Source: Archivesica marissinica
Lineage: Eukaryota > Mollusca > Bivalvia > Venerida > Vesicomyidae
DNA: 64,000 bases
Assembly: GCA_014843695.1 (NCBI GenBank)
Contig: CM026390.1
Coordinates: 98,924,362-98,988,361 of the forward strand
Reading direction: 5' to 3'
The notes under the pieces are model-generated. The model was not told the origin of the DNA. It ran no database searches and was given only the letters and a program-made list of their open reading frames with translations. Shown in pieces: positions 46,956 to 58,850 of this stretch (positions are counted from its first letter, which is position 1; each line of letters begins with the position of its first letter). Both the position numbers and the translations under genes were made by a program.

Positions 46956-49644
46956 GTATGTATCCTCTAGTAGTTGTATGTGTCTAGTAGCTGTATGTAT
47001 ACTCTAGTAGCTGTATGTATACTCTAGTAGCCGTATGTATCCTCTAGTAGCTGTATGTATACTCTAGTAGCTGTATGTATCCTCTAGTAGCTGTATGTAT
47101 CCTCTAGTAACTATGTATCCTCTAGTAGCTATATGCATCCTCTAGTAGCTGTATGCATCCTCTAGTAGCTGTATGTATCGTCTAGTAGCTGTATGTATAC
47201 TCTAGTAGCTGTATGTATCCTCTAGTAGCTGTATGTATCCTCTAGTAGCTGTATGTATACTCTAGTAGCTGTATGCATCCTCTAGTAGCTGTATGTATAC
47301 TCTAGTAACTGTATGTGTCCTCTAGTAGCTGTATGTATACTCTAGTAGCTGTATGTATCCTCTAGTAGCTGTATGTATCCTCTAGTAGCTGTATGTATCC
47401 TCTAGTAGCTGTATGTATCCTCTAGTAGCTGTATGTATCCTCTAGTAGCTGTATGTATACTCTAGTAACTGTATGTATCCTCTAGTAGCTGTATGTATCC
47501 TCTAGTAACTGTATGTATACTCTAGTAACTGTATGTAGCATCTAGTAGATGTATGCATCCTCTAGTAACTGTATGTATCCTCTAGTAGCTGTATGTATAC
47601 TCTAGTAGCCGTATGTATCCTCTAGTAGTTGTATGTATACTCTAGTAACTGTATGTATCCTCTAGTAACTGTATGTATACTCTAGTAACTGTATGTGTCC
47701 TCTAGTAGATGTATGCATCCTCTAGTAGATGTATGCATCCTCTAGTAGATATATGCATCCTCTAGTAGCTGTATGCATCCTCTAGTAGATGTATGCATCC
47801 TCTAGTAGCTGTATGCATCCTCTAGTAGCTGTATGTATCCTCTAGTAGCTGTATGTATCCTCTAGTAGCTGTATGTATACTCTAGTAGCCGTATGTATAC
47901 TCTAGTAGCTGTATGTATCATCTAGTAGCCGTATATATCCTCTAGTAACTGTATGTATACTCTAGTAGCTGTATGTATCCTCTAGTAACTGTATGTATCC
48001 TCTAGTAGCTGTATGTATCCTCTAGTAGCTGTATGTATCATCTAGTAACTGTATGTATCATCTAGTAGATGTATGTATCATCTAGTAGATGTATGTATCA
48101 TCTAGTAGATGTATGTATCATCTAGTAGATGTATGTATCATCTAGTAGCCGTATGTATACTCTAGTAGCTGTATGTATACTCTAGTAACTGTATGTGTCC
48201 TCTAGTAGCTGTATGTATCCTCTAGTAACTGTATGTATCCTCTAGTAGCTGTATGTATACTCTAGTAGCTGTATGTATCCTCTAGTAGCTGTATGTATCC
48301 TCTAGTAGCTGTATGTATCCTCTAGTAGCTGTATGTATACTCTAGTAGCTGTATGTATCCTCTAGTAGCTGTATGTATCCTCTAGTAGCTGTATGCATCC
48401 TCTAGTAGTTGTATGCATCCTCTAGTAACTGTATGTATACTCTAGTAGCTGTATGTATCCTCTAGTAGCTGTATGTATACTCTAGTAGCCGTATGTATCC
48501 TCTAGTAGCTGTATGTATCCTCTAGTAACTGTATGTATACTCTAGTAGCTGTATGTATCCTCTAGTATGTGTCCTCTAGTAGCTGTATGCATCCTCTAGT
48601 ATATGTATGTGTCCTCTAGTAGCTGTATGTATACTCTAGTAGCTGTATGTATACTCTAGTAGCTGTATGTATACTCTAGTAACTGTATGTATCCTCTAGT
48701 AACTGTATGTATACTCTAGTAACTGTATGTGTCCTCTAGTAGCTGTATGCATCCTCTAGTAGCTGTATGCATCCTCTAGTAGCTGTATGTATCCTCTAGT
48801 AGCTGTATGTATCCTTTAGTAGCTGTATGTATCCTCTAGTAGCTGTATGTATCCTCTAGTAGCTGTATGTATCCTCTAGTAGCTGTATGTATCCTCTAGT
48901 AACTGTATGTATCATCTAGTAGATGTATGTATCATCTAGTAGCTGTATGTATCATCTAGTAGATGTATGTATCATCTAGTAGCTGTATGTATCCTCTAGT
49001 AGCTGTATGTATACTCTAGTAACTGTATGTATCATCTAGTAGATGTATGTATCATCTAGTAGATGTATGTATCCTCTAGTAGCTGTATGCATCCTCTAGT
49101 AGCTGTATGTATCATCTAGTAGCTGTATGTATCATCTAGTAGATGTATGTATCATCTAGTAGCTGTATGTATCATCTAGTATATGTATGTATCATCTAGT
49201 AGCTGTATGTATCCTCTAGTAGCTGTATGTATCATCTAGTAGCTGTATGTATCATCTAGTAGATGTATGTATCATCTAGTAGCTGTATGTATCCTCTAGT
49301 AGCTGTATGTATCATCTAGTAGCTGTATGTATCATCTAGTAGATGTATGTATCATCTAGTAGATGTATGTATCCTCTAGTAGCTGTATGTATCATCTAGT
49401 AGCTGTATGTATCATCTAGTAACTGTATGTATACTCTAGTAACTGTATGTATCATCTAGTAGATGTATGTATCATCTAGTAGCTGTATGTATCATCTAGT
49501 AAATGTATGTATCATCTAGTAGATGTATGTATCATCTAGTAGCTGTATGTATCCTCTAGTAGCTGTATGTATCCTCTAGTAGATGTATGTATCATCTAGT
49601 AGATGTATGTATACTCTAGTAACTGTATGTATCATCTAGTACTA
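46956..49644. repeat. 20-bp tandem array starting at the exon 6 splice donor
   Basis: About 134 copies of GTATGTATCCTCTAGTAGCT. The first copy is the functional-looking donor of exon 6 (GTATGT). Variants: tatac/tatca/gcatcc and agct/aact/agat. The left part is rich in 'cctctag' and the right part in 'catctag', so the subtypes are spatially segregated. Every unit offers a GTATGT donor-like motif. Confidence 0.96.
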
Positions 49645-49645
49645 G

Positions 49646-50089
49646 ACTGTTGGATTATGTATATAATGTTATTTGTAGGTGTTAGGAGATGGCAGGTTAT
49701 ATCTAGCAGACTGTTGGATTATGTATATAATGTTGTTTGTATGTGTTATGAGATGGCAGGTTATATCTAGCAGACTGTTGGATTATGTATATAATGTTGT
49801 TTGTAGGTGTTATGAGATGGCTGGTTATATCTAGCAGACTGTTGGATTATGTATGTAATGTTGTTTGTATGTGTTATGAGATGGCCGGTTATATCTAGCA
49901 GACTGTTGGATTATGTATATAATGTTGTTTGTATGTGTTATGAGATGGCAGGTTATATCTAGCGGACTGTTGGATTATGTATATAATGTTGTTTGTATGT
50001 GTTATGAGATGGCAGGTTATATCTAGCGGACTTTTGGATTATGTATATAATGTTATTTATAGGTGTTAGGAGATGGCAGCTTATACCTA
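49646..50089. repeat. 64-bp tandem array carrying copies of the exon 7 acceptor and 5' end
   Basis: Units start ACTGTTGGATT at 49646, 49710, 49774, 49838, 49902, 49966 and 50030. Each includes a T-rich stretch, (t/a)g|gtgtta(g/t)gagatggcagg and ttatatctag, which parallel the real acceptor and the first exon 7 bases. In several copies the acceptor AG is mutated (tttgtatgtg). The last copy overlaps the true exon. Confidence 0.93.
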
Positions 50090-50180
50090 GAGACTGTTGG
50101 ATTCCATCATGTGGGTAACCTGAGTTGTCATGAGAGACAGAAACCATCTATGAAACAAGTATACAGACTCACAGTACAAA
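50063..50180 (+). CDS. FSTL5: Exon 7: second half of Ig domain 1
   Basis: This 118-bp exon follows TGTTATTTATAG and encodes residues 877-915, VLGDGSLYLETVGFHHVGNL and onward. DGSLYL and HVGNLSC are the E-to-F strand region of an I-set Ig domain; C898 pairs with C850 of exon 6. It ends VYRLTVQ plus one base before GTAAGC, phase 1. The frame is open only because exon 6 ends in phase 0. Seven upstream 64-bp tandem units each carry a diverged copy of the acceptor plus about 40 bp of this exon's 5' end. The present boundary is chosen because only this copy continues into the rest of the Ig fold. Confidence 0.9.
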
Positions 50181-51295
50181 GTAAGCATTTATCTCCTCCA
50201 CTAGTTAACAGCTTGCTTACACAGACACTGTTCCTGGTGTAAGCATTGGGTAATAAGTTATGTCTATCTATGACAGTTACCCTTACACAGACACTGTTCC
50301 TGGTGTAAGCATTGGGTAATAAGTTATGTCTATCTATGACAGTTACCCTGAAATTACACTTTAATACTAAGATTGATAGTAAAATCTTCGGCAAAGTGAT
50401 TGCCAATTTCAACATCATCTAATTAAAGCGACATTACATCGCAAGCCGCCCCAATAAAACACCCACATACAAATAGCATGTCTACTACAAATTCTTCCGA
50501 AATAATTTGAGCACTAACTTGCAATCAATAAATGTGTTTACGTTCTGAAAACTCTCAAAAAGTGAAACTAGAATTTCACCTAGCAGTCAGCCACTCTCCT
50601 GAATTATTGGAGTCTATGCTAAGCATACTGCCGTTTGGAGATAAATCAGATTAGTCTAAAAATAAATATGCATAGGCACGCGTGTGAGATATAACGGTAA
50701 GTTTGTACCATAAAATGTTGTTATTCAGGATACACGCGTTGTATTACGCATAAAAGTTGACCTTGTTTACATTATTTTGTTATGTCAACAAATGTCATTT
50801 ACGTATACGACGTTTGTATATTGGTTGAAATACTCGGATTCTGTGGCAAATATTTGGAAACAAATTATACCATATAGTAGGAAATTACATTCTGTAGAAA
50901 TTCGCTATTTCACAGATGTAGTGCTTGCTACTTTAATACTAAAAAAATAATCAAAAAGTAACTTCAAATGAAGCAATTATGGGAAAGCTTGAAATATTGT
51001 TCAGAATCCCATTTGGTATAATATTGACTTCCTTTTAGCCAAAATAATCATTTCAGAAATTATTCATGCTTAAAAAACAGACTGTTACATGATTAGTTCT
51101 CCAATGTCGATTGAAATTTGGACAAAAATTCTATGATTATAAAATTATTTATGTGCAAAAACAATCTCAACCATTTTTATTGTTAAAAACCGTTGGAAGA
51201 TATTGCTTTTATTCTTTGCAATCACATCTGAGAACATCCACAGTAAATTTCCCTGGAGCTACCTCGTTGTTAACCAGCTGATTTGTTCATGGTAC
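50181..51295. other. 5' part of intron 7
   Basis: A 66-bp direct duplication at 50216-50347 (cttacacagacactgttcct ..). The rest is unique. At 51246-51293 'atttccctggagctacctcg' is a diverged copy of the 58-bp unit found at 51723-52278. Confidence 0.6.
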
Positions 51296-51721
51296 AGTGA
51301 AACTCCTCTAAACTGAACCTCCTCCGAACTAGAGGACTACAGGTCAGTGCACACTTACAGGCCCAGAGAACATCTTTTTATTGAGCGCATCCACTGTATA
51401 ATTAAACCTCTTTATCACGCCTTTCTATTCTCGCAACAACACCGTCGGTAATGTAAATACTATGCTGACTGATTACCTGTATTTGAATTTTGATTCAGGC
51501 AAGACTAAGATCGTTCGCCACTGGGCGTTCACTTTTCAGGGGTAATTTTCAATAGAAATGTGCACAAATGGTTCTTAAGACTTGTCCGGTATTCGGAGAG
51601 AGGGATTTCGGTTGATAGAGGTTTTTTACCTTGAATAAAGAGGAAAAATATCGGGACCGGGAAAATCGTCCTGGTGGGATGGAATTCCGCTATAGCAGGG
51701 TTCCGGTTTTGAGGTTCCACT
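51296..51721. mobile_element. Decayed MITE inserted in the 58-bp repeat
   Basis: The left end CAGTGAAACTCCTCTAAACT and the right end ggttttGAGGTTCCACTG are imperfect inverted repeats of the type seen at 13820-14072. Diverged 58-bp repeat sequence lies on the left and regular units on the right, so the element seems to have landed inside an early unit. Confidence 0.5.
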
Positions 51722-51722
51722 G

Positions 51723-52278
51723 TTTATTACATGGTATATGTATTTCCCCCGAGTTACCTCATGGTTTACCGGTTGATTTCTTTATTAAATGGTATATGTA
51801 TTTCCCCAGAGTTACCTCATGTTTTACCGGTTGATTTCTTTATTAAATGGTATATGTATTTCCCCAGAGTTACCTCATTGTTTACCGGTTGATTTCTTTA
51901 TTAAATGGTATATGTATTTCCCCAGAGTTACCTCATGTTTTACCTGTTGATTTCTTTATTAAATGGTATATGTATTTCCCCAGGGTTACCTCATGTTTTA
52001 CCGGTTGATTTCTTTATTAAATGGTATATATATTTCCCCAGAGTTACCTCATGTTTTACCGGTTGATTTCTTTATTAAATGGTATATGTATTTCCCCAGA
52101 GTTACCTCATGGTTTACCGGTTGATTTCTTTATTAAATGGTATACATGTATGTATTTCCCCCGAGTTACCTCATGGTTTACCGGTTGATTTCTTTATTAA
52201 ATGGTATATGTATTTCCCCGAGTTACCTCATGGTTTACCGGTTGATTTCTTTATTAAATGGTATATGTATTTCCCCAG
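51723..52278. repeat. 58-bp tandem array ending in the exon 8 acceptor
   Basis: About ten units with GTTACCTCATGGTTTACCGG, ttgatttctttattaaatgg and tatatgtatttccccaga. Each unit contains TTTCCCCAG|AG, identical to the exon 8 acceptor, and GTTACCTC, the first exon 8 bases. Confidence 0.95.
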
Positions 52279-52437
52279 AGTTACCTCGTGTGATGATGCA
52301 CATTAAGTCACATGACTGTCTGCATGGAGACAGCTTTGAGATCAGATGTCATGCGGAGGGTTATCCTAAACCAACAATTACATGGAAGTTTGAAGATGAA
52401 ACGGTACAACAAGGAGCTAAATATCACATCCAGGCAT
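52279..52437 (+). CDS. FSTL5: Exon 8: first half of Ig domain 2
   Basis: After TATTTCCCCAG the exon encodes residues 916-968, beginning KLPRVMMHIKSHDCLHGDSF. FEIRCHAEGYPKPTITWKFE has the B-strand Cys (C939), the PKP turn and the C-strand Trp (W951) of FSTL4/5 Ig2 (family motif RCHAEGxPKP). The donor GGCAT|GTAAGT is a perfect consensus, phase 1. Both borders are in tandem arrays. The 58-bp units upstream repeat the acceptor and the first exon bases, and the 41-bp units downstream repeat the last exon bases (aaatatcacatccaggcat-like) together with GTAAGT. Reading on into the array meets a stop soon after the second unit, so only the first donor gives a full-length product. Confidence 0.93.
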
Positions 52438-53715
52438 GTAAGTACACACTCACAACGTTAAATACCATATCCAGGCATGTAAGTACACACTCGCAACGTT
52501 AAATATCACATACAGGCATGTATGTACACACTCCCAACATTAAATACCACATCCAGGCATGTAAGTACACACTCACAACGTTAAATATCACATCCAGGCA
52601 TGTAAGTACACACTCACAACGTTAAATACCACATCCAGGCATGTAAGTACACACTCACAACGTTAAATACCACATCCAGGCATGTAAGTACACACTCACA
52701 ACGTTAAATACCACATCATGTAAGTACACACTCACAACGTTAAATATCACATCCAGGCACGTAAGTACACACTCACAATGTTAAATATCACATCCAGGCA
52801 TGTAAGTACACAATCACAATGTTAAATACCACATCCAGGCACGTAAGTACACACTCACAATGTTAAATACCACATCCAGGCATGTAAGTACACACTCCCA
52901 ATGTTAAATACCACATCCAGACATGTAAGTACACAATCACAATGTTAAATACCACATCCAGGCATGTAAGTACACACTCACAACGTTAAATACCACATCC
53001 AGGCATGTAAGTACACAATCACAATGTTAAATACCACATCCAGGCATGTAAGTACACAATCACAACGTTAAATACCACATCCAGGCATGTAAGTACACAA
53101 TCACAACGTTAAATACCACATCCAGGCATGTAAGTACACACTCCCAACGTTAGATACCACATCCAGGCATGTAAGTACACACTCACAACGTTAAATACCA
53201 CATCCAGGCATGTAAGTACACACTCACAACGTTAAATACCACATCCAGGCATGTAAGTACACACTCACAACGTTAAATACCACATCCAGGCATGTAAGTA
53301 CACAATCACAATGTTAAATACCACATCCAGGCATGTAAGTACACACTCACAACGTTAAATACCACATCCAGGCATGTAAGTACACAATCACAACGTTAAA
53401 TACCACATCCAGGCATGTAAGTACACAATCACAACGTTAAATACCACATCCAGGCATGTAAGTACACACTCTCAACGTTAGATACCACATCCAGGCATGT
53501 AAGTACACACTCTCAACGTTAAATACCACATCCAGGCATGTAAGTACACACTCACAACGTTAAATACCACATCCAGGCATGTAAGTACACACTCACAACG
53601 TTAAATACCACATCCAGGCATGTAAGTACACACTCACAACGTTAAATACCACATCCAGGCATGTAAGTACACACTCACAACGTTAAATACCACATCCAGG
53701 CATGTAAGTACACAG
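52438..53715. repeat. 41-bp tandem array repeating the exon 8 end and donor
   Basis: About 31 copies. Each reads accacatccaggcatGTAAGT then acacactcacaacgttaaat, reproducing the last roughly 20 bp of exon 8 plus the donor. Almost every unit keeps a perfect GTAAGT. One unit near 52712 has lost 'ccaggc'. Confidence 0.96.
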
Positions 53716-53789
53716 TCCCAACGTGGTACAACGATATACCCCCCCCCCACCATGGACAAATCACCCCCAGTATTTTTTATCACACCCGT

Positions 53790-55130
53790 ATAAAACACCC
53801 CCTTCCTAAATGACCAGGCAGGACAAAATACCATCTTCCTAAATGACCAGGCAGGACAAAATACCCCCTTCCTAAATGACCAGGCAGGACAAAATACCAT
53901 CTTCCTAAATGACCAGGCAGGACAAAATACCCCCTTCCTAAATGACCAGGCAGGACAAAATACCATCTTCCTAAATGACCAGGCAGGACAAAATACCCCC
54001 TTCCTAAATGACCAGGCAGGACAAAATACCATCTTCCTAAATGACCAGGCAGGACAAAATACCCCCTTCCTAAATGACCAGGCAGGACAAAATACCATCT
54101 TCCTAAATGACCAGGCAGGACAAAATACCCCCTTCCTAAATGACCAGGCAGGACAAAATACCATCTTCCTAAATGACCAGGCAGGACAAAATGCCATCTT
54201 CCTAAATGACCAGGCAGGACAAAATACCATCTTCCTAAATGACCAGGCACGACAATATACCATCTTCCTAAATGACCAGGCAGGACAAAATACCATCTTC
54301 CTGAATGACCAGGCACGACAAAATACCATCTTCCTAAATGACCAGGCAGGACAAAATACCCCCTTCCTAAATGACCAGGCACGACAAAATACCATCTTCC
54401 TAAATGACCAGGCAGGACAAAATGCCATCTTCCTAAATGACCAGGCAGGACAAAATACCATCTTCCTAAATGACCAGGCAGGACAAAATACCATCTTCCT
54501 ATATGACCAGGCAGGACAAAATACCATCTTCCTAAATGACCAGGCAGGACAAAATACCCCCTTCCTAAATGACCAGGCAGGACAAAATACCATCTTCCTA
54601 AATGACCAGGCAGGACAAAATGCCATCTTCCTAAATGACCAGGCAGGACAAAATACCATCTTCCTAAATGACCAGGCACGACAATATACCATCTTCCTAA
54701 ATGACCAGGCAGGACAAAATACCATCTTCCTGAATGACCAGGCACGACAAATACCATCTTCCTAAATGACCAGGCAGGACAAAATACCCCCTTCCTAAAT
54801 GACCAGGCACGACAAAATACCATCTTCCTAAATGACCAGGCAGGACAAAATGCCATCTTCCTAAATGACCAGGCAGGACAAAATACCATCTTCCTAAATG
54901 ACCAGGCAGGACAAAATACCATCTTCCTAAATGACCAGGCAGGACAAAATACCATCTTCCTAAATGACCAGGCAGGACAAAATACCATTTTCCTAAATGA
55001 CCAGGCACGACAAAATACCATCTTCCTAAATGACCAGGCAGGACAAAATACCATCTTCCTAAATGACCAGGCAGGACAAAATACCATCTTCCTAAATGAC
55101 CAGGCAGGACATAATACCATCTTCCTGAAT
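53790..55130. repeat. 33-bp tandem array (CTTCCTAAATGACCAGGCAG)
   Basis: About 40 copies. On the left (53790-54180) ccccctt and ccatctt units alternate strictly, giving a 66-bp dimer. A longer block recurs at 429 bp (13 x 33; rare variant 'gacaatatac' at 54251 and 54680). Open minus-strand frames up to 446 codons reflect the period of 33. Confidence 0.95.
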
Positions 55131-55454
55131 TAGTTTTAGTATCACCTTTTCAGGCAATATTTTGTGATAATTTTATTATATAAATATTCATACAATCCTG
55201 TGCCATGTAGCTATAATTCACACTGTGCAATAATTGATTGACTAATTTGCCTTTCCGATGTCATATGATCAAGGACCACAATGGAATTAAGAGGGCTTTA
55301 TTGCTCTCTTGTTGTTTGTATCCATTGATTACACTTTGATGTCCACATGTACTATGTTCACATTGAATTTGTTTTATGACATATATTCTATTTTACCTGA
55401 GTAAAACTATACTATACTATACAATTAGTTGCATGGACAAAATATGCTCCACCC
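55131..55454. other. Spacer in intron 8
   Basis: Unique AT-rich sequence; nothing recognised. Confidence 0.5.
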
Positions 55455-57112
55455 CATTTGACAAACCCCCTCCCATGCTAGGACAAACCCCCTCCCATGC
55501 TAGGACAAACCCCCTCCCATGCTAGGACAAACCCCCTCCCATGCTAGGACAAACCCCCTCCCATTGCTAGGACAAACCCCCTCCCATGCTAGGACAAACC
55601 CCCTCCCATGCTAGGACAAACCCCCTCCCATGCTAGGACAAACCCCCTCCCATGCTAGGACAAGGACCCCCTCCCATGCTAGGACAAACCCCCCCATGCT
55701 AGGACAAACCCCCTCCCATGCTAGGACAAACCCCCTCCCATGCTAGGACAAACCCCCTCCCATGCTAGGACAAACCCCCTCCCATGCTAGGACAAACCCC
55801 CTCCCATGCTAGGACAAACCCCCTCCCATGCTAGGACAAACCCCCTCCCATGCTAGGACAAACCCCCTCCCATGCTAGGACAAACCCCCTCCCATGCTAG
55901 GACAAACCCCCTCCCATGCTAGGACAAACCCCCTCCCATGCTAGGACAAACCCCCTCCCATGCTAGGACAAACCCCCTCCCATGCTAGGACAAAACCCCC
56001 TCCCATGCTAGGACAAACCCCTCCCATGCTAGGACAAACCCCCTCCCATGCTAGGACAAACCCCCTCCCATGCTAGGACAAACCCCCTCCCATGCTAGGA
56101 CAAACCCCCTCCCATGCTAGGACAAACCCCCTCCCATGCTAGGACAAACCCCCTCCCATGCTAGGACAAACCCCCTCCCATGCTAGGACAAACCCCCTCC
56201 CATGCTAGGACTAGGAAACCCCCTCCCATGCTAGGACAGACCCCCTCCCATGACCCCCTAGGACAGACCCCCTCCCATGCTAGGACAGACCCCCTCCCAT
56301 GCTAGGACAACCCCCTCCCATGCTAGACAGACCCCCTCCCATGCTAGGACCCCCTCCCATGCTAGGACAGACCCCCTCCCATGCTAGGACAGACCCCCTC
56401 CCATGCTAGGACAGACCCCCTCCCATGCTCCCATGCTAGGACAGACCCCCTCCCATGCTAGGACAGACCCCCTCCCATGCTAGGACAGACCCCCTCCCAT
56501 GCTAGGACAGACCCCTCCCATGCTAGGACAGACCCCCTCCCATGCTAGGACAGACCCCCTCCCATGCTAGGACAGACCCCCTCCCATGCTAGGACAGACC
56601 CCCTCCCATGCTAGGACAGACCCCCTCCCATGCTAGGACAGACCCCCTCCCATGCTAGGACAGACCCCCTCCCATGCTAGGACAGACCCCCTCCATGCTA
56701 GGACAGACCCCCTCCCATGCTAGGACAGACCCCCTCCCATGCTAGGACAGACCCCCTCCCATGCTAGGACAGACCCCCTCCCATGCTAGACAGACCCCTC
56801 CCATGCTAGGACAGACCCCCTCCCATGCTAGGACAGACCCCCTCCCATGCTAGGACAGACCCCCTCCCATGCTAGGACAGACCCCCTCCCATGCTAGGAC
56901 AGACCCCCTCCCATGCTAGGACAGACCCCCTCCCATGCTAGGACAGACCCCCTCCCATGCTAGGACAGACCCCCTCCATGCTAGGACAGACCCCCTCCCA
57001 TGCTAGGACAGACCCCCTCCCATGCTAGGACAGACCCCCTCCCATGCTAGGACAAACCCCCTCCCATGCTAGGACAAACCCCCTCCCATGCTAGGACAAA
57101 CCCCCTCCCATG
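55455..57112. repeat. 22-bp C-rich tandem array (CCCCCTCCCATGCTAGGACA)
   Basis: About 75 copies in two blocks: 'ggacaaacc' to about 56215, 'ggacagacc' from there to about 57045, then three 'ggacaaacc' units. The block junction (56205-56340) is scrambled by small indels and partial units. The strand bias is extreme: C-rich on plus, G-rich on minus. Confidence 0.96.
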
Positions 57113-57145
57113 TGAGAATTACAATACGAATACCTATTTTGATAT

Positions 57146-57372
57146 GTTCATGTTATACAACAAATTAACTAAATATAAATGTTATTGGTCTCGTTTAATT
57201 GTTCATGTTATACAACAAATTAACTAAATATAAATGTTATTGGTCTCGTTTAATTGTTCATGAAAATAATAGAGAAAACAAACCCGTATAATTCTAATCC
57301 TAATATTAGTAAGGAATAAATTGAAAATATATATTTTGTCAATCGGTTTCATAAGTATCTCGTATGGAATAT
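57146..57372. other. Duplicated spacer
   Basis: A direct duplication of about 58 bp (tgttcatgttatacaacaaa ..) at 57146-57262, then unique sequence up to the target-site duplication of the next SINE. Confidence 0.6.
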
Positions 57373-57600
57373 ATAGTGGAAGTCGTGATAGCGCAGTGGA
57401 TGCGCTTTCGCTTCAGGTGCAAAAGGTCCGGAGTTCGAGCCGCACTGGAGCCGTTATGATTGTGCCCTTAGGCAAGGCATTTAAATTCCACATTGCCTCT
57501 TCTCTCTCCTTCATGGCCATCAGGAATGAGGTCTCGAGAGTGATTAATATAAGTTGAAAGAACTTGTTTCGCAATCGAGCTAAAATAAATTTGTATAAAA
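57373..57600 (+). mobile_element. Full-length tRNA-derived SINE with target-site duplication
   Basis: Head gtcgtgatagcgcagtggat (A box), B box region ggagttcgagcc, body with gtgcccttaggcaaggcatt, tail gtttcgcaatcgagctaaaa. ATGGAATAT is duplicated at 57364-57372 and 57601-57609. It is the best-preserved member of this family in the window. Confidence 0.88.
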
Positions 57601-57609
57601 ATGGAATAT

Positions 57610-57936
57610 TGTCTCATTGATTTGGTTATCATTGACCACCACATCCATGTAATGTCAACCAACCAATAGGACAAGGGTCTGTTCTTGTCCTATCATTGGG
57701 ATGTTTTGTCTGCCATGGTTAAGGGAGAGGTTTATATGGGGAGGGGTTGTCCGGGTAGCAGTTCCAGGAAGGGGATGTTTTCTTTGTTTGGTCGTTTCGC
57801 CTGTGGGTCTTTTGTCCACCTATGAGTGGGGAATTATGTCCTACAATCTAGCAAAATATATCTTCACAAACTCTGCTGTTATTGTAAATTGTTTTTTAAA
57901 TTCAATTCTGGTTTTCCAGCAGAAGAGAAAGATTTT
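57610..57936. other. Unique spacer in intron 8
   Basis: No repeat or exon recognised. An 87-codon plus-strand frame at 57701-57964 has no recognised domain. Confidence 0.45.
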
Positions 57937-58850
57937 CTTTGTTGGCCGTACCTCATTATATTGATATTGTATGCACCAGAGATGTAAAATAGTAGCACTT
58001 TATGTGTTGGCCTTACCTCATTATATTGATATTTTTTGCACCAGATATGTAAACCAGTAGAACTTTATGTGTTGGCCTTACCTCATTATATTGATATTTT
58101 ATGCACCAGATATGTAAACCAATAGCACTTTATGTGTTGGTCTTACCTCATTATATTGATATTTTATGCACCAGAGATGTAAAACAATAGCACTTTACGT
58201 GTTGGCCTTACCTCATTATATTGATATTTTATGCACCAGAGATGTAAAACAATAGCACTTTATGTGTTGGCCTTACCTCATTATATTGATATATTATGCA
58301 CCAGAGATGTAAAACAATAGCACTTTATGTGTTGGCCTTACCTCATTATATTGATATATTATGCACCAGAGATGTAAAACAATAGCACTTTATGTGTTGG
58401 CCTTACCTCATTATATTGATATATTATGCACCAGAGATGTAAAACAATAGCACTTTATGTGTTGGCCTTACCTCATTATATTGATATATTATGCACCAGA
58501 GATGTAAAACAATAGCACTTTATGTGTTGGCCTTACCTCATTATATTGATATATTATGCACCAGAGATGTAAAACAATAGCACTTTATGTGTTGGCCTTA
58601 CCTCATTATATTGATATATTATGCACCAGAGATGTAAAACAATAGCACTTTATGTGTTGGCCTTACCTCATTATATTGATATATTATGCACCAGAGATGT
58701 AAAACAATAGCACTTTATGTGTTGGCCTTACCTCATTATATTGATATATTATGCACCAGAGATGTAAAACAATAGCACTTTATGTGTTGGCCTTACCTCA
58801 TTATATTGATATTTTATGCACCAGAGATGTAAAGCAATAGCACTTTCTTG
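57937..58850. repeat. 65-bp tandem array abutting the exon 9 acceptor
   Basis: About 14 copies with GTTGGCCTTACCTCATTATA and atgcaccagagatgtaaaac. The central copies are almost identical. The last unit ends about 12 bp before the acceptor TTGTTTTCTATTCAG, whose pyrimidine tract is the only unique part. Confidence 0.95.

Noticed and set aside
53634..55120. Minus-strand frames of 363 and 446 codons (FCPAWSFRK / VLPGHLGRW repeats)
   Set aside because: Pure 33-bp repeat read in two frames; the unit length divisible by three keeps them open.
57373..57450. Functional tRNA gene at the SINE head
   Set aside because: Flanked by a target-site duplication with a SINE body and tail; a retroposed copy, not a tRNA locus.
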